A stretch of DNA of 64,000 bases from Chaenocephalus aceratus (taxonomy: Eukaryota > Chordata > Actinopteri > Perciformes > Channichthyidae): the NCBI GenBank assembly GCA_023974075.1, contig CM043791.1, forward strand, positions 19,507,701-19,571,700, given 5' to 3'. Under the pieces are notes generated by a model, which worked only from the letters and a program-made list of their open reading frames with translations, made no database searches and was not told the origin of the DNA. Positions 11,725-22,795 of this stretch are shown one piece after another. The translations under genes were made by a program, and so were the position numbers. Every line of letters begins with the position of its first letter. Position 1 is the stretch's first letter.

Positions 11725-14700
11725 TTATACAGTCGCACCGTATAGAGCACCGTCCATTAATGATGTTAAAATCTATATTCCAAATTTAATTTGAGTTAGC
11801 AAATATAAAAATTTCTGAAAAAATAAAAAAAATAGAAAAAATATATCAGATCAGAGCCATATATGGCTCTGTATCAGATTAGTTCAGGGACTTTCTTTAG
11901 GTAACTGCTAACAAAACACACATTTTGTAGCAGTGATTCTGTTTCTCCCCTACCTACAGTACGGATCAGGCACAGGCCTGTCTCCCTGCTGATGAAGACT
12001 CAAAGGCATGGTGGAGCGGGGAACACTTTCTAATGACAAGGACATTGTATCCTCAGTTTGGAGGTCATGTGGGCTCAATGATGCATCGACTCTAAACTAA
12101 CAGCCTGGCTTGTTAAGTCTTAGAGGCCATTCACATCGTGTGCATCATGATACACTGCCTTGGACCAGCAGTCCACATAATCAATAGCAGTTCAATTCAT
12201 TAACAATGCAGAAAGACTGCAGATAGCTTTCAACACACTGTCTTTTTACGTAGGCCTACTGCTTAATGCCTTTATTACAAAATGAAAGCTGTAATACAAT
12301 AAGACACCGAGATAGGCATTAAAGCATTATTCCGATCGATGGAATGAAAGACGATGACAGGACAGATCCTTAAGTGGGTTAAGGCAAATACAGTTCTCCT
12401 TCTGCCAACAAGGCCATTGAGACCCAGGCTTTGTTTATTTCTAAAGTCAAACAGTTTGCATTAACACATCATCACAGACGCTTGGACTTTGAAACTCAGA
12501 AGAAACACATTAGTTAATCCCTACAGAGAAATCTGTACCTGCTTTGGTTAAGTGTAAATGAGCAGCTTTGCTTCAGCTTCAGGTCTGATGTGATTTTGCA
12601 ATATGCACACCTGCAATCTAATTGACTGTTAGCCACCTGTTTTTACGTGTACGATAAATGGACTTTAATTGCTGCTGGCCTGCTAATAACAGAGCCTCAC
12701 AGATTTGTCACCAGGTTTTGATATGCAGAGTGCAAATTTAAGATTTGTCATTGTAATTTATGCTAAGCAATACACACACTAAGTTTACCAAAAGGGGAGT
12801 TTAGCCGCTACACTGCGGCTGCCAAATAACATATATTGAAATCTCCAATATCAACGTAAGAGCTTGTGCCTCTTCGGAGGGTGCACTACTAACACTTAAC
12901 CATAAACTTTATCGTTTACTTTCTCCGTCTTTATATGTAGATATTACTTTTGTCCGTTAATCTCCGTTCCTTTTGTCCGTCACGTTGTTTCCATAGCAAC
13001 AACAACTTCCTTTCAACAGCGCTAGCTCTCCTTCAAAATAAAAGTATGTCCATACAAAATAGGAAGCCAAGCCAAATTACACTTAAGACATAATACAACT
13101 GCAACGAAAGTAACAAACACAATATCCTTTTAAATTTCAAAGAACATAAATTGGGTTATTTACATTAACAAATAACTATAAAACAACAATACTGTAGAAT
13201 AACAAAATGAATCCCTTGAATAAACCGAAATACACGCGTTACACGCCGAATATCGATTCCGAATATCCGAATATCCGGAGCCCAAAAAATGGTAAAATAT
13301 GATGTCCTTTGCATTTCAGCATAAAATGTCATAGTTTTTACCTTACAGTATATAAACAATGTAAAGAGTTCTTCAAGGCGTACCATTCGATGTTTCCAAA
13401 TCTGCTTTGAGAAGCATATTTCTACAGCATGCAGTCACAATACATGCAGCTAACCTGACATTGCAAGAACGTCTGTGGGCATTTTAAAAACACAAATGAA
13501 TCAGCATATCAAATATGGCTTTCACGTCATGTTTCATTCTAGGAGCAGAAAGGGAAAAGGTTTGGTTTATGACACGTGAAAAAACTAATGAGGTAGAGGA
13601 TCGAGAGTATCCCCAGACAGACATTGCGTACGTTTGAAAATAGCACGATATGCAGTTTTTTCCTTGCCTCGTTATTGAAGGGCAAGTCCTCTCCCTCTCA
13701 TGCACAAACACACATACACGTAACTTATTGCTCTGTGTATGTGTGTATCCGTCTGTTTACGTCCATTAAGGTAAGTAATGCTTCCTCTCCTTCAGCATGA
13801 TGCCGAGGTTGGGATGACACACACATCTGTTCTCCATCACCCTCCACCCCCCATCTCCCACTCTGCCCACTCCGCCCACTGTGCCTCTTCATATGTCAGC
13901 CTCACACTGGCATTGCCCTTCCTATCCACTGGAGGATTTGTCCAATTTGTCAGGGCTGGCATCATGGATCAAGATGCCCCTCGTTTTTCCTCCGCCAAAC
14001 GTGTCCTGTTCCCATCGCGGCGCTCAGGGAAGGCTCCCGTCTGTGCAAATAGGCATCGGGGTACCTGATGGCGAAGCCCACCTGCCCCAACTGTGACACC
14101 CAGGCTAGCCCAATCTGCCTCTCCAACCCGGCAGGCACCAGCTGGCTGGACAGCCTGCATGCTGATGGATGGACAACTGTAGGCTGAAAGATAACACAAC
14201 AGCCAGGCCTGACTGGAACAAACAGCTATGTGTCTGTGTATGTGGATTGTCTATGTGATAATTAGAAGAGAAAAATAAAAATAACAATAAATACATCAAA
14301 AGAAAAACCTTTTTTTTGTATTGATTTATATATTTACGCCAATATTTTTGTATCCTCCAAACAAAGGACACATTGCATTAGCCGTGCACTCCTGGGATCT
14401 CCATGTAGAAAATATCTCAAACTTAGCTTTGATTTATCATGTGGAAAACATTGAAACGGCCATTACCTCGTCAGCTGTCACACAAGATAATAAAACAGTG
14501 AATGCGCTCTCTTATTAGTCAACCCACGTTATGTTTCCACAACTTTTCATCATCAAGGGCACGAAAAGCATTCACTAGCTTTCTCTCAACCAATATTTTC
14601 AACAAGTAAAGTTTATCTTAGCTAGGTAATGCAACTTAGCTTGCGTGTGTAAGAAATTAAAATCAATATTGAATGACGTAATTTAGCTTAAACACACAGT

Positions 14701-15098
14701 AAGTTAAACACACAGTTCCGGTTAAAGTTTACTTTGAAAAGCTGTATTGAAGGCGTTGCCGTTAACAACAATGAACACTTCCGGTTTTACGTTAACATCG
14801 ATTACAGCTGTTAAAATGCATTAAATAAAAGAAAGTCATGAAAGAGTGTATGAGGAGAAAAGGCGCGTGGAGTGATGCAATGAATACACAACGTCTAAAT
14901 CCTCTGTTTTACGCGACATCGGACACAGGGAGGGAGGTTCCCTTTTTACGTCAACAGCCGGCATTGAAAGGAGGAGCCATTTCATCAGATATAGACGGGG
15001 GGTTCTTGGCTTGTTCGCTCTCTTCTTCACCCCATTGTTGCAGCCTCGAGACCACAGCTGTTGTCCCACTACTCCTGTTTGTTTCATTACCACGCTAC
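11725..15098. other. Non-coding, with a GC-richer patch
   Basis: Region 13780-14160 is richer in C and G than its surroundings and carries overlapping frames on both strands, but none has splice sites plus a recognisable domain. Around 13225-13280, ATATCCGAATATCCGG-type repeats suggest a decayed transposon end. An RFX X-box motif at 12987 is listed separately. Confidence 0.4.
12987..13000. promoter_or_regulatory. RFX X-box-like motif
   Basis: GTTTCCATAGCAAC fits the RFX X-box pattern of two inverted half sites with a 2-bp spacer (GTTTCC, AT, AGCAAC). The left half has T where a purine is preferred. Motif-level evidence only. Confidence 0.4.
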
Positions 15099-15617
15099 TT
15101 AAAGTGGACCTATCATGCTATATTTTAATAATATATTGTAGGGCCATACCTATATAAAACATGTATGCGAAGTTTTTTTTCAAAATACCAAACAGATCAT
15201 GCATTTTAGCCATGCCTCATTTCGCTCCATTTGCTATTTTTTAGCCCTGCAGGGCTGATTCTGTGAGAAGCCTTCTTCGCTGCTTTTGTGGCAGACTACA
15301 GCGCCACCTACAGGCCTGGCATATGTACTACAGCGTCTCCAGCGCTTTCGAATGGCAATGGCCGTGGCTGTCTCCTCCTGATAGGTGGAGAGTTGCCCAT
15401 ATAGGTGGAGCTCCTCGTTTCTGACGTCAGAGATATTTGAAATCTGGATCAGTCTGTATCAGATCCGTTGCAGCCCCGTTTTTAGAGATTTGGGTATGGA
15501 GGAAAAGAGAGAGGGTTGTGTTTTCTGACACTTGGTGAGTTCCCTGACACACCGGGGACACATATTCATGTATAAAAGACGTACAAAAGTGCATTTTGCA
15601 TGATAGGTCCCCTTTAA
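15099..15617 (-). mobile_element. TTAAAGG-type MITE, divergent subfamily
   Basis: Ends TTAAAGTGGACCTATCATGC and GCATGATAGGTCCCCTTTAA match as inverted repeats at 19 of 20 positions. The right part, with ATGTATAAAAGACG and AAAGTGCATTTTGCATG, is alignable to the right end of the element at 45999-46494, so the two are sister subfamilies. Inside is TACAGCGCCACCTACAGG, which contains a short CTCF-like GGTGGCGC core on the minus strand. Non-coding. Confidence 0.75.
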
Positions 15618-15983
15618 TTAAAGTACCAAATTGAACCTTTTCAGAGACTCCATTAGTCTTGTTATTTTAACTTCTCTCCTGGACGCGAGAACAACGAACA
15701 CAATCCAACACTTACTAATTACTTATCAACCTATTATACAGTACACATTGTCTTGATTTGCAACAACAATGATGATGTATGTATCTGCTGCCATGACCTC
15801 TGGCCTTCTGTCACTGGCAACACTCACAGCTGAACACGAGGTCTAAGCACAGGTGTTTGATGTGATCTCAGTCAAAGAAACTGTGACGGCAACAACATAC
15901 TTGGATAACCTGGCCTCTAGACAAGGAATTGTTCCCAGACAACTAAATTCCCAAAATCACTTAAGTAACCTCTTACTCACAAG

Positions 15984-16984
15984 CAGTGTTGTGCTAGTTA
16001 CTGAAAACCAGTAACTAGTTACCATTACTAGTTACTTCATTTCAAAAGTAACTCAGTTACTTTACTGATTACTTACACCAAAAAGTAATGCGTTACTGTG
16101 AAAAGTAACGTTTTAGTTACTTAAAAAAAGGGCTCCCATTAATGTCCTTATAGCCTTCATTTCAGTACTGTTATTGCATTGGAGAATAATACAATCTGTT
16201 GATCAACTTGACATGCATTATATGCAATCTGGATTGCATCGATATTAGCTGGCTTTCCATTTTTGTATATTCTTTCTCCAGGTAGTTTTCCGTCCCATAT
16301 GCCGTGTGCCGCCCGGACATGGTATAATGCTAACTAGCTCCCTGAAAGCGGGTGACTCTACTGTAGCAATAGCCTGCATGTGTTCTACAACATACCGTGC
16401 AATGGCTGTATGGACTTTTCCCTGGCTAGCAGTCCCTCGGTTAAAATCCAGCCGCTGTTGCTTAGGTGCAGGTGGAGTGGCGTTGGATGAGTCTGGAACT
16501 GTGCCGGTCTTAGTTACTAGCTTCGTCCCAGCATGTTGTTTTTGCAGATGTTTTAAGAGATTTGAATGACTGGTTTGGGCAGTAGATAGGCTTTTTGACC
16601 CGCCAGGACACAACTTACATTTAACAGAAACTTTCTTTTCTTTGTGCTCGACAAAAGTGAAATAGTGAGAATATCTCCAGGTGGAGAAACTAGACTTGAG
16701 CTCCGCCGCCGCCATGATAGTCTTGTTAGTAAACAACACAAACACGCCCACAGCCCGTCTCCGCATGTGACACAGGAAGTATCTACTGTAAGTACATTTA
16801 CTCAAGTACTGTACTTAAGTACAGTTCTCATCTCTGTTCGCCTGGCTGTTGACTATATAAAAAAACTAACGGAGTAACGCACCATGTAGTAACGGTAACT
16901 GAGTTACTGAATTTAAAAAGTAATGCGAGTACTAGTTACTGCCAAAAATAACGGCGTTACAGTAACGCGTTAGTCCCAACACTG
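15984..16984 (-). mobile_element. hAT element carrying a BED-finger exon, perfect TSD
   Basis: The element runs from CAGTGTTGTGCTAGTTAC to GTAACGCGTTAGTCCCAACACTG-style right end (last bases CCCAACACTG). It is flanked by a perfect 8-bp TSD, CTCACAAG at 15976-15983 and 16985-16992. Subterminal regions are full of AGTAACT/GTTACT repeats, typical transposase binding sites of hAT elements. At 1001 bp it is a deletion derivative that keeps the first part of a transposase frame on the minus strand. Confidence 0.93.
16245..16715 (-). pseudogene. hAT transposase N-terminus with BED zinc finger
   Basis: The frame from the ATG at 16715 begins MAAAELKSSFSTWRYSHYF and contains a BED-type zinc finger: the aromatic W/Y/F region, then the KCKLCPGG cysteine pair, then HSNLLKHLQKQH with the histidines. 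Further on, a TAIARYVVEHMQAIATVESP segment resembles the start of the hAT dimerisation/catalytic region. BED fingers bind the transposon's own ends. The protein stops at about 156 residues from this start, while full hAT transposases exceed 500, so the catalytic core and C-terminal dimerisation domain are missing. An upstream in-frame ATG at 16805 would add 30 residues of no recognised domain. It sits wholly inside the hAT element at 15984-16984. Confidence 0.85.
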
Positions 16985-16992
16985 CTCACAAG

Positions 16993-17738
16993 TGACAGGA
17001 TTTAAAGACAAAGTTACAGTATCCTCAATCCAACATGATCATTGCGTAAATAGATCACAGAATCAACAGAGCAAGGAAACTCTTGTTTATATTCCTAAAA
17101 TATGAACTTATCTAGAGTCAACACCATCAACAAGATTTAGGGCATCATTCCAGGCAGCATGTCAAGTGCAAATTGTGGGAGGTGGAGAGGAGTGTTTGTG
17201 TTAGTGTCTGCTGAACATGAGTACCTCGAGACTCCCACTGATCCTTGTCTTTAAACATTGAACGTCATTGGTTTAGCCCAAGAACATAACATCCTGTGCC
17301 CTTTTCCAAGAGCGATGTAGCAATTTCAAGGCAATGTCTCGCAAAAATATTTGAAACACACTTGCAGTTCCCCTGACTGGTCCTTGTGAGCTGGTGGAAG
17401 CCGTTTGACACTCGAGTAGAAGCTTTACAGGATCACTGATCTGAGATCCCGTTCTATTTGTCAGCTCCTAAACGGCTGCAGTGGGATGTGTGAGAGGAGA
17501 AATCCGACCCAGGACCAGTATGTCTGAAAATGCTCCGAGGCAAAGCAATGCTGAGCTGCAGAGCTATGCAGTAATTCTATTCGGCTATAGGCCTACCTAC
17601 ACCCAAAATATCCTTATCGTCTTGGGTTGCACACACCCTGTACCCCCCAGCTAGGATCCAAAAGTAACACTGTGTAGACTTACAAGCTTCTTTGAACTGT
17701 CATTAATGAACCAGTAAATATGAATCAGCCTAACACAT
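16993..17738. other. Non-coding spacer
   Basis: No coding frame or transposon end recognised between the right TSD of the hAT element and the next MITE. Confidence 0.4.
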
Positions 17739-18110
17739 TTAAAGGTCACCTATTATCCAAAATCCACTTTTTCATGTATTGTATACACAAACATGTGTCC
17801 CCTCTGTGCAAAGAGATTCTATATAAAAACCTGTCTGAAAATGAGCTGATCAGATTTTGCCCACTTTATGATGTCACCTGAATCTCCTCCTGTTCTTTTT
17901 AACCAAATATCTCTCAGAGGCGCGTGGGGAGTGGCTCCTTATTTTCATCTAAAGTAACAGACAGAGAATCAGCACTTTTGAAACAGGGCTGAAACAGAGG
18001 GGATTATGGGATGCCGTAATGATCTGTTTGGTATTTTGAGCCAATCAGAGACATGTTCTGTATATACCTATAATACATTGTTGAAAAACAGTATAATAGG
18101 GGACCTTTAA
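17739..18110 (+). mobile_element. TTAAAGGTC MITE, subfamily B
   Basis: Ends TTAAAGGTCACCTATTATCC and GTATAATAGGGGACCTTTAA are inverted repeats with the outer TTAA acting as possible TSD. It aligns to 45999-46494 (reverse) and to both halves of 47763-49397. Compared with those, it lacks the homopolymer C/G tract and adjacent sequence by an internal deletion near 17870-17885 (GATGTCACCTGAATC). Shared landmarks are GACAGAGAATCAGCAC and GGGGATTATGGGATGC. Non-coding. Confidence 0.85.
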
Positions 18111-19505
18111 GTCCTTTTTTTTAAAAAACATACAGTGATACTACAAACACTTTTACTGAAGACCTGCATAGAGATAAAGTATAAGGATCACGACAACAGT
18201 CCTCGTCTTGGCACAGTGCTGCAGCACACTGTAATGATCAAACACACCACAGCATCATTCCATCTACCACTTCGGGGAATGCGAGATGAACAGGGGAAAT
18301 GTCATTTCATCATCGCTGCAGCCACAGCCGATCGTCTGGCTGCACCTCATTGCGAGTAATTGCTGACAAAATCTAAGGAAGCTCCACAGAGAAGGACCCC
18401 CCCCCCCCTCCCCAGTCCCCTCAATTCTTCCCCAAATCCCCGTCACATCACATCATTCAGAAACCACTGTGGGGTTCCGCACTTGACGAGCACACTCTTC
18501 CCTCATCTCCTATCTTGGCCTATTAGGAGCCATTCTCTGGGGCAACAGAGGAGACCTATCAGCTTCCACTGTGCAGATTTCTGAGCCAGTGTCCCATCCG
18601 ATGTATTCGCAGTTCAGCCTTGCATGGATCCATCCACTGTCATTTATTTTCACTGGATCACTGGCAACAATACAAATGACTCTCACCCACGTTATCTGGG
18701 GTTGGCTTTAATATGTTTGAGCTTGGCCCTGTGGCAAACTTATAATATGAGGACCATCCAGAGACTAATAAGGATATCACAGTCGATACAGTATAAAAAC
18801 AATGAAGCCCACCACCCACCATCTTCCACTAATGAAGCTTTCCATCAAATTAATGAGAGTTGTAATCATTGGTCACAGGAGTCTATCCACATGGTGCCCA
18901 ATATATTATACTGCACTGTCACCTTCATAGAGCTACGAATAACACCAGATCTTCTCTGTAATGTCTTTCTGTGGGAAGAGTGATATTTATGCGGTCCTTG
19001 ACCACTTGCTCCACCCCCAATCTGACCCCTACTCCTACAGTTTTGCATGACACAGCTTTGCAATTCATGACATCTGAATATGAACAATGTCAACGGATAC
19101 TGAACACACTCGCTCACGCCATCTGCCGCGTAGCATGAGAGGTCTGTTAGCATCAGTTTTCAAGAACGTTAGGCTGAAGGACGAGGGCAGCATTAATTTA
19201 CATAGCTGAGAGACACTCATTAATGCGGACTGTGACCAGCCCAAAACATCAAATATGCATACAGACCAGACCTACCCGAATGCTATGAAGGGCATCAAAT
19301 TGTTTATTCAGGTGGAGAATAAAAAATAAAAGGTGTGTGTGGTAGTAGGGGGGATGAATGTATTAATACCAGAGTTGTAATGTCAAACAAAGCCACTGAC
19401 AGTGTCTCAAGGCCTTATGACAACTGATGACCGTCTGGAAAACACTTTCCTCCTCTGCTCGTGTGTGTGCGTGTGTGTATAACTTGCGCAAGAGGCAGCA
19501 TGTCA
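18111..19505. other. Non-coding with a short poly-C tract
   Basis: A run of 12 C residues lies at 18397-18408 within a pyrimidine-rich patch. Nothing else with gene or element structure was found. Confidence 0.4.
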
Positions 19506-19704
19506 TTAAAGAGCTTACGAAATGAAGGACAATACTCTTCTTATTACGATAATATATATACTATTATTAATGGGAAATCACGTCATTCATTGAAAATAGA
19601 TCAATAATAAAAAAATCATATGGCACATTTCACAATACAAATGCAACCTCTATCATATACTAAGCCCACTAACAGGTGCTAAAAGCATTTCGTAAGCTCT
19701 TTAA
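19506..19704. mobile_element. Small MITE with 19-bp perfect inverted ends
   Basis: TTAAAGAGCTTACGAAATG at 19506-19524 is exactly repeated in reverse complement at 19686-19704. The 199-bp unit has an AT-rich interior. The TTAA outer bases match the TSD type of the other TTAAAG elements here, although the rest of the terminus (AGCTTACG) differs. No second copy was seen in the window. Confidence 0.65.
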
Positions 19705-20684
19705 CTTTACACTGCATTGTAATCAATCTAATTCACAGGGTTCTCTCACCCGCTTGATGACTACATGTGCAAGTAAATTAATGACCTTTAAGCATATGGT
19801 TTCAGACTAACATCATTCATCATTAAGATGCTTTACAACCAAGTAATTACTACTTTCAACCCCATGTTCAGGTTTCAGCCTTATTAATTATCTTGACATG
19901 GGTCGTTCCATTTGAAATACGAACTTCAGTGAGTGGTGATTCCTTCTAAATGTGGGATTCATTAAGGAAGTTACTGCGGTTGGTGCCAACAGAGGATCTA
20001 AATGAATTTGCCTAAGGCATTTATGGCGTTTCCAATTTGTGTTGCACTTGTGAGTACTGCTTTGATGAGAAACCATCTGTTGGGTAACTTTATCAAATAA
20101 AACGTGCCATAAACATAAAACCTGAGGAGGACTATCACTGTGCCTCCCTCAAGTCATTAAGTTTCACATTGCCATAGACAGAGAATCTACGAAAACACTA
20201 ATGAGATTTGGTGCCATTTTCACAGCGTGAGGTAATTCATTGCAGTCTTTTGTGAGTGTGATACCCCCGTTTTCTCTTTCCTGTCTTATTGTGTCTTTGC
20301 TTTTGAGTCTCTCAGCTGGCTTTCTGCACCACATGCCTCTGAGTGGCAGCAACTTTAAACCTATCCCTCTTCATCAAATCAATGAAAGGGAGTGTAAAGG
20401 GTATGAAGGCATTAGCAGTTGGAAAATGTCAGGTTTTTCCAGACATCATCTAATCAGACTAGAGACAGCAGGAAAGCAATTCATAGAGGCAAGACCTGTA
20501 ATCTGTGACAACGTTCTTAGCTTGAAGGACTTTGATGTGATTTAAAACTCAACAATAAACAATGTGGGAAATTATATTTGTGCTTGATGTAGCAAAGGCA
20601 GTGATTACATGTGTTTACATCTGGAGATGTGCTGTGAAATTTAAGTATATAAAAGCAAAAAATCATTAGGATTTATTTATCACA
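19705..20684. other. Non-coding spacer
   Basis: Contains GGGTCGTTCCATTTGAAATA at about 19900, whose start resembles GGGTCATTCCA near 21525, perhaps the end of the same uncharacterised repeat. No coding signal. Confidence 0.35.
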
Positions 20685-20692
20685 CTTGTTAT

Positions 20693-21436
20693 CAGAGTTG
20701 GGTGTAACGCGTTACTGTAATAATATTACTTTTGTCGGTAACGGAGTAGTGTAACGCCCTACTTTTACAATTCAGTAATCACACTACAGTTACTAACATT
20801 GCCCCGACACGCGTTACTTCGTTACTTACTAAAATCATTCATAATCACACTGACAGACAAGAGGGGTTTCCGCCGCAGGTTTATATGTACGTAGTCTACG
20901 CGACTTGCGTCCACATCTCCACCTGCAGTGCTGCATAAACATGGCTGAGTCAGTGATAACTTTCGAGGGGTGGAGGTATGCCCATTATTTTGAGTTTGTC
21001 CGAAGAATAGACAGGAATGTAACGGTGAGGTGCAAACTGTGTCCAGGCCAGAAGCTGTTATCCACTGCTGTAAACACCACGTCAAACCTCAACAAACACC
21101 TGCAAAGAACACATGCTAAGGTGCAGCTAACGCACACACAATTTGTTGTTTGTTTATAACACGTAGTCTGTTCTTCTTCTCTGTCTTCCGGTTGTTGCCT
21201 GTTTTGAATGACGAATACACAGTACCGCCGCCTGCTGGTAAGGAGAGTTATTGACACTCACGAATGCGCAGTTCGTACGTGCTCGTATGAGTGAAGTAAC
21301 GAGTGAAGTAACGAGTGAAGTAACGAGTTACTTTATGTAGAGAGTAACGAAGTAGTGTAATATATTACTTTTTTTTTTTTAAAGTAATATGTAATATGTA
21401 ATATATTACATTTTGTTAGTAACGACCCCATCTCTG
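20693..21436 (+). mobile_element. hAT element with BED-finger fragment, near-perfect TSD
   Basis: Ends CAGAGTTGGGTGTAACGCG and, at the right, CGACCCCATCTCTG; flanks CTTGTTAT (20685-20692) and CTGGTTAT (21437-21444) match at 7 of 8 bases. GTAACG/AGTAAC repeats fill both subterminal regions, including three tandem AACGAGTGAAGT units near 21297-21330. It is the same general family as the element at 15984-16984 but in the opposite transposase orientation. Confidence 0.9.
20941..21159 (+). pseudogene. hAT transposase BED zinc-finger fragment
   Basis: From the ATG at 20941 the frame reads MAESVITFEGWRYAHYFEF and continues through CKLCPGQK and TSNLNKHLQRTHAK, the Cys-Cys-His-His set of a BED finger. 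It is clearly related to the fragment at 16245-16715: both have a WRY-HYF segment, CKLCPG and KHLQ-H. The frame stops after 72 residues, so only the DNA-binding finger remains. The frame is open 12 codons upstream to another ATG (20905), which adds no domain. Likely non-functional except possibly as a DNA-binding peptide if ever expressed, for which there is no evidence. Confidence 0.85.
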
Positions 21437-21444
21437 CTGGTTAT

Positions 21445-22435
21445 CCACGGCTATTGGTATGCATTAATTAAAATGAGTGCATTTGAAGCAACTCTGGAAA
21501 AAAAGATTTGTTTGCATTACATGGGTCATTCCAGAGTCAACATTTTTGAAAAATGAACCTTTTATTTTATAATTTTTTTTTATGTATTTAGGAAAAACAG
21601 ATAATAAACCATCAAAAAAAGTGATTTGCCCAGCTAGGCATCAAATTAATATTTTCCAATGAAGAATTACCCCTGTTACTCTAATTATAGTAACAGGGTT
21701 GAAAGTAACAGGGTTGAAAATCAATGCTAATTTAACCTCAGGAATGATTGCTAGATGTAGTATGTAATGCTACTTTCAAGGCAAGGACAAACTTGGATAT
21801 CTAATGCAAGAAAGATAACTTTTAAATGAATATGCTTTATTCTGATAATATCAGTAACAGGGTTGAGTGGGTCAGAGTGCCACACTCTTTTAAGACTGAA
21901 AAGATTGTAAAAAATATGAAAAATAAAAGAGAGGACTTAGTTTTGGTCTACCCATGGCACTAGCACATGGCTTGCTGATGTCACTTCCACGGTGTCATCT
22001 GATTTACAGTTTTTTCACTTCCTGTGCCAATCTAAAAAGGTTTGGGTAACAGGGTTGAACGCATGTTGAGGGACACACCTTCTGTGCAAAATTACTGTTA
22101 TCTAAAAGATGTTTATGATTTAACAAATTGATTTTACCATTACAAGAGACATATATCAATAGAATAATACCAAAAAAAGTAAATAAAATCCCTATTTTAA
22201 ATGTTATATTTGACATGCAAGTTGGTCACCAAGAAGCGGGGACAAGAGAAAAATGCCATTTTAGGGGATGTTCGAGAGCTATTTGATAATTTAAATAATA
22301 TTTTGAAACCACTTTTTCTACAACTTTATATACATTTTGTCTCAAGACAAGTATGTTTAACACAACAAGTGCATGTTTTAGCATTTTGGGCATGGATTAT
22401 TAGATTTTTTATATGGGGGACATGAAATGTCCTCC
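21445..22435. repeat. Uncharacterised repeat with GTAACAGGGTTGA motifs
   Basis: The 13-mer GTAACAGGGTTGA occurs four times on the plus strand: 21690 and 21705 (tandem 15-bp units), 21854 and 22046. A partial inverted copy, ACCCCTGTTAC, is at 21669. The segment starts near GGGTCATTCCAGAGTC (about 21525). Spaced repeats of one motif in AT-rich DNA look like transposase binding sites of a DNA transposon, but I found no inverted ends or TSD. Confidence 0.5.
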
Positions 22436-22439
22436 AATT

Positions 22440-22795
22440 CCGCGATATGCGCATGCGCGATATTGACATCGCAGGGACGTGCGATTTTATAAATTAATTC
22501 TTTTTGAAAAAAAAAAAAATGTTTAGGACGTGCGATATTCTGGAACTATTTTGGATACAAAAAGGTTCTTCTCTTCTTCATTCACAGATGAACGCCCTTA
22601 TTTGAGGGTAAGCAACATGCATTATCATGACATGTTAGATCATGACTTACGGTATGATGAGTCAACCAGTTAAGATCCAGACGTCCGTGACTAAAATCCT
22701 TCATCCGATTAAATATAGTTAAAAAAAAACGCAATATATATCGCAGGGGAAACAAATATCGCAATGTCAGTTTTTTTCAATATCGTGCAGCCCTA
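22440..22795. mobile_element. Truncated hAT remnant (right end kept)
   Basis: The right end reads ATATCGTGCAGCCCTA, the usual hAT style TAGGGCTG end, and repeats of CGCGATAT/ATATCGCA occur in both halves. There is no matching left terminus near 22440, so the left end is deleted or decayed and no TSD can be read. Confidence 0.6.

Noticed and set aside
13778..14199. Possible exon in a GC-richer patch
   Set aside because: Frames are open on both strands, with no recognisable domain and no consistent acceptor and donor pair.
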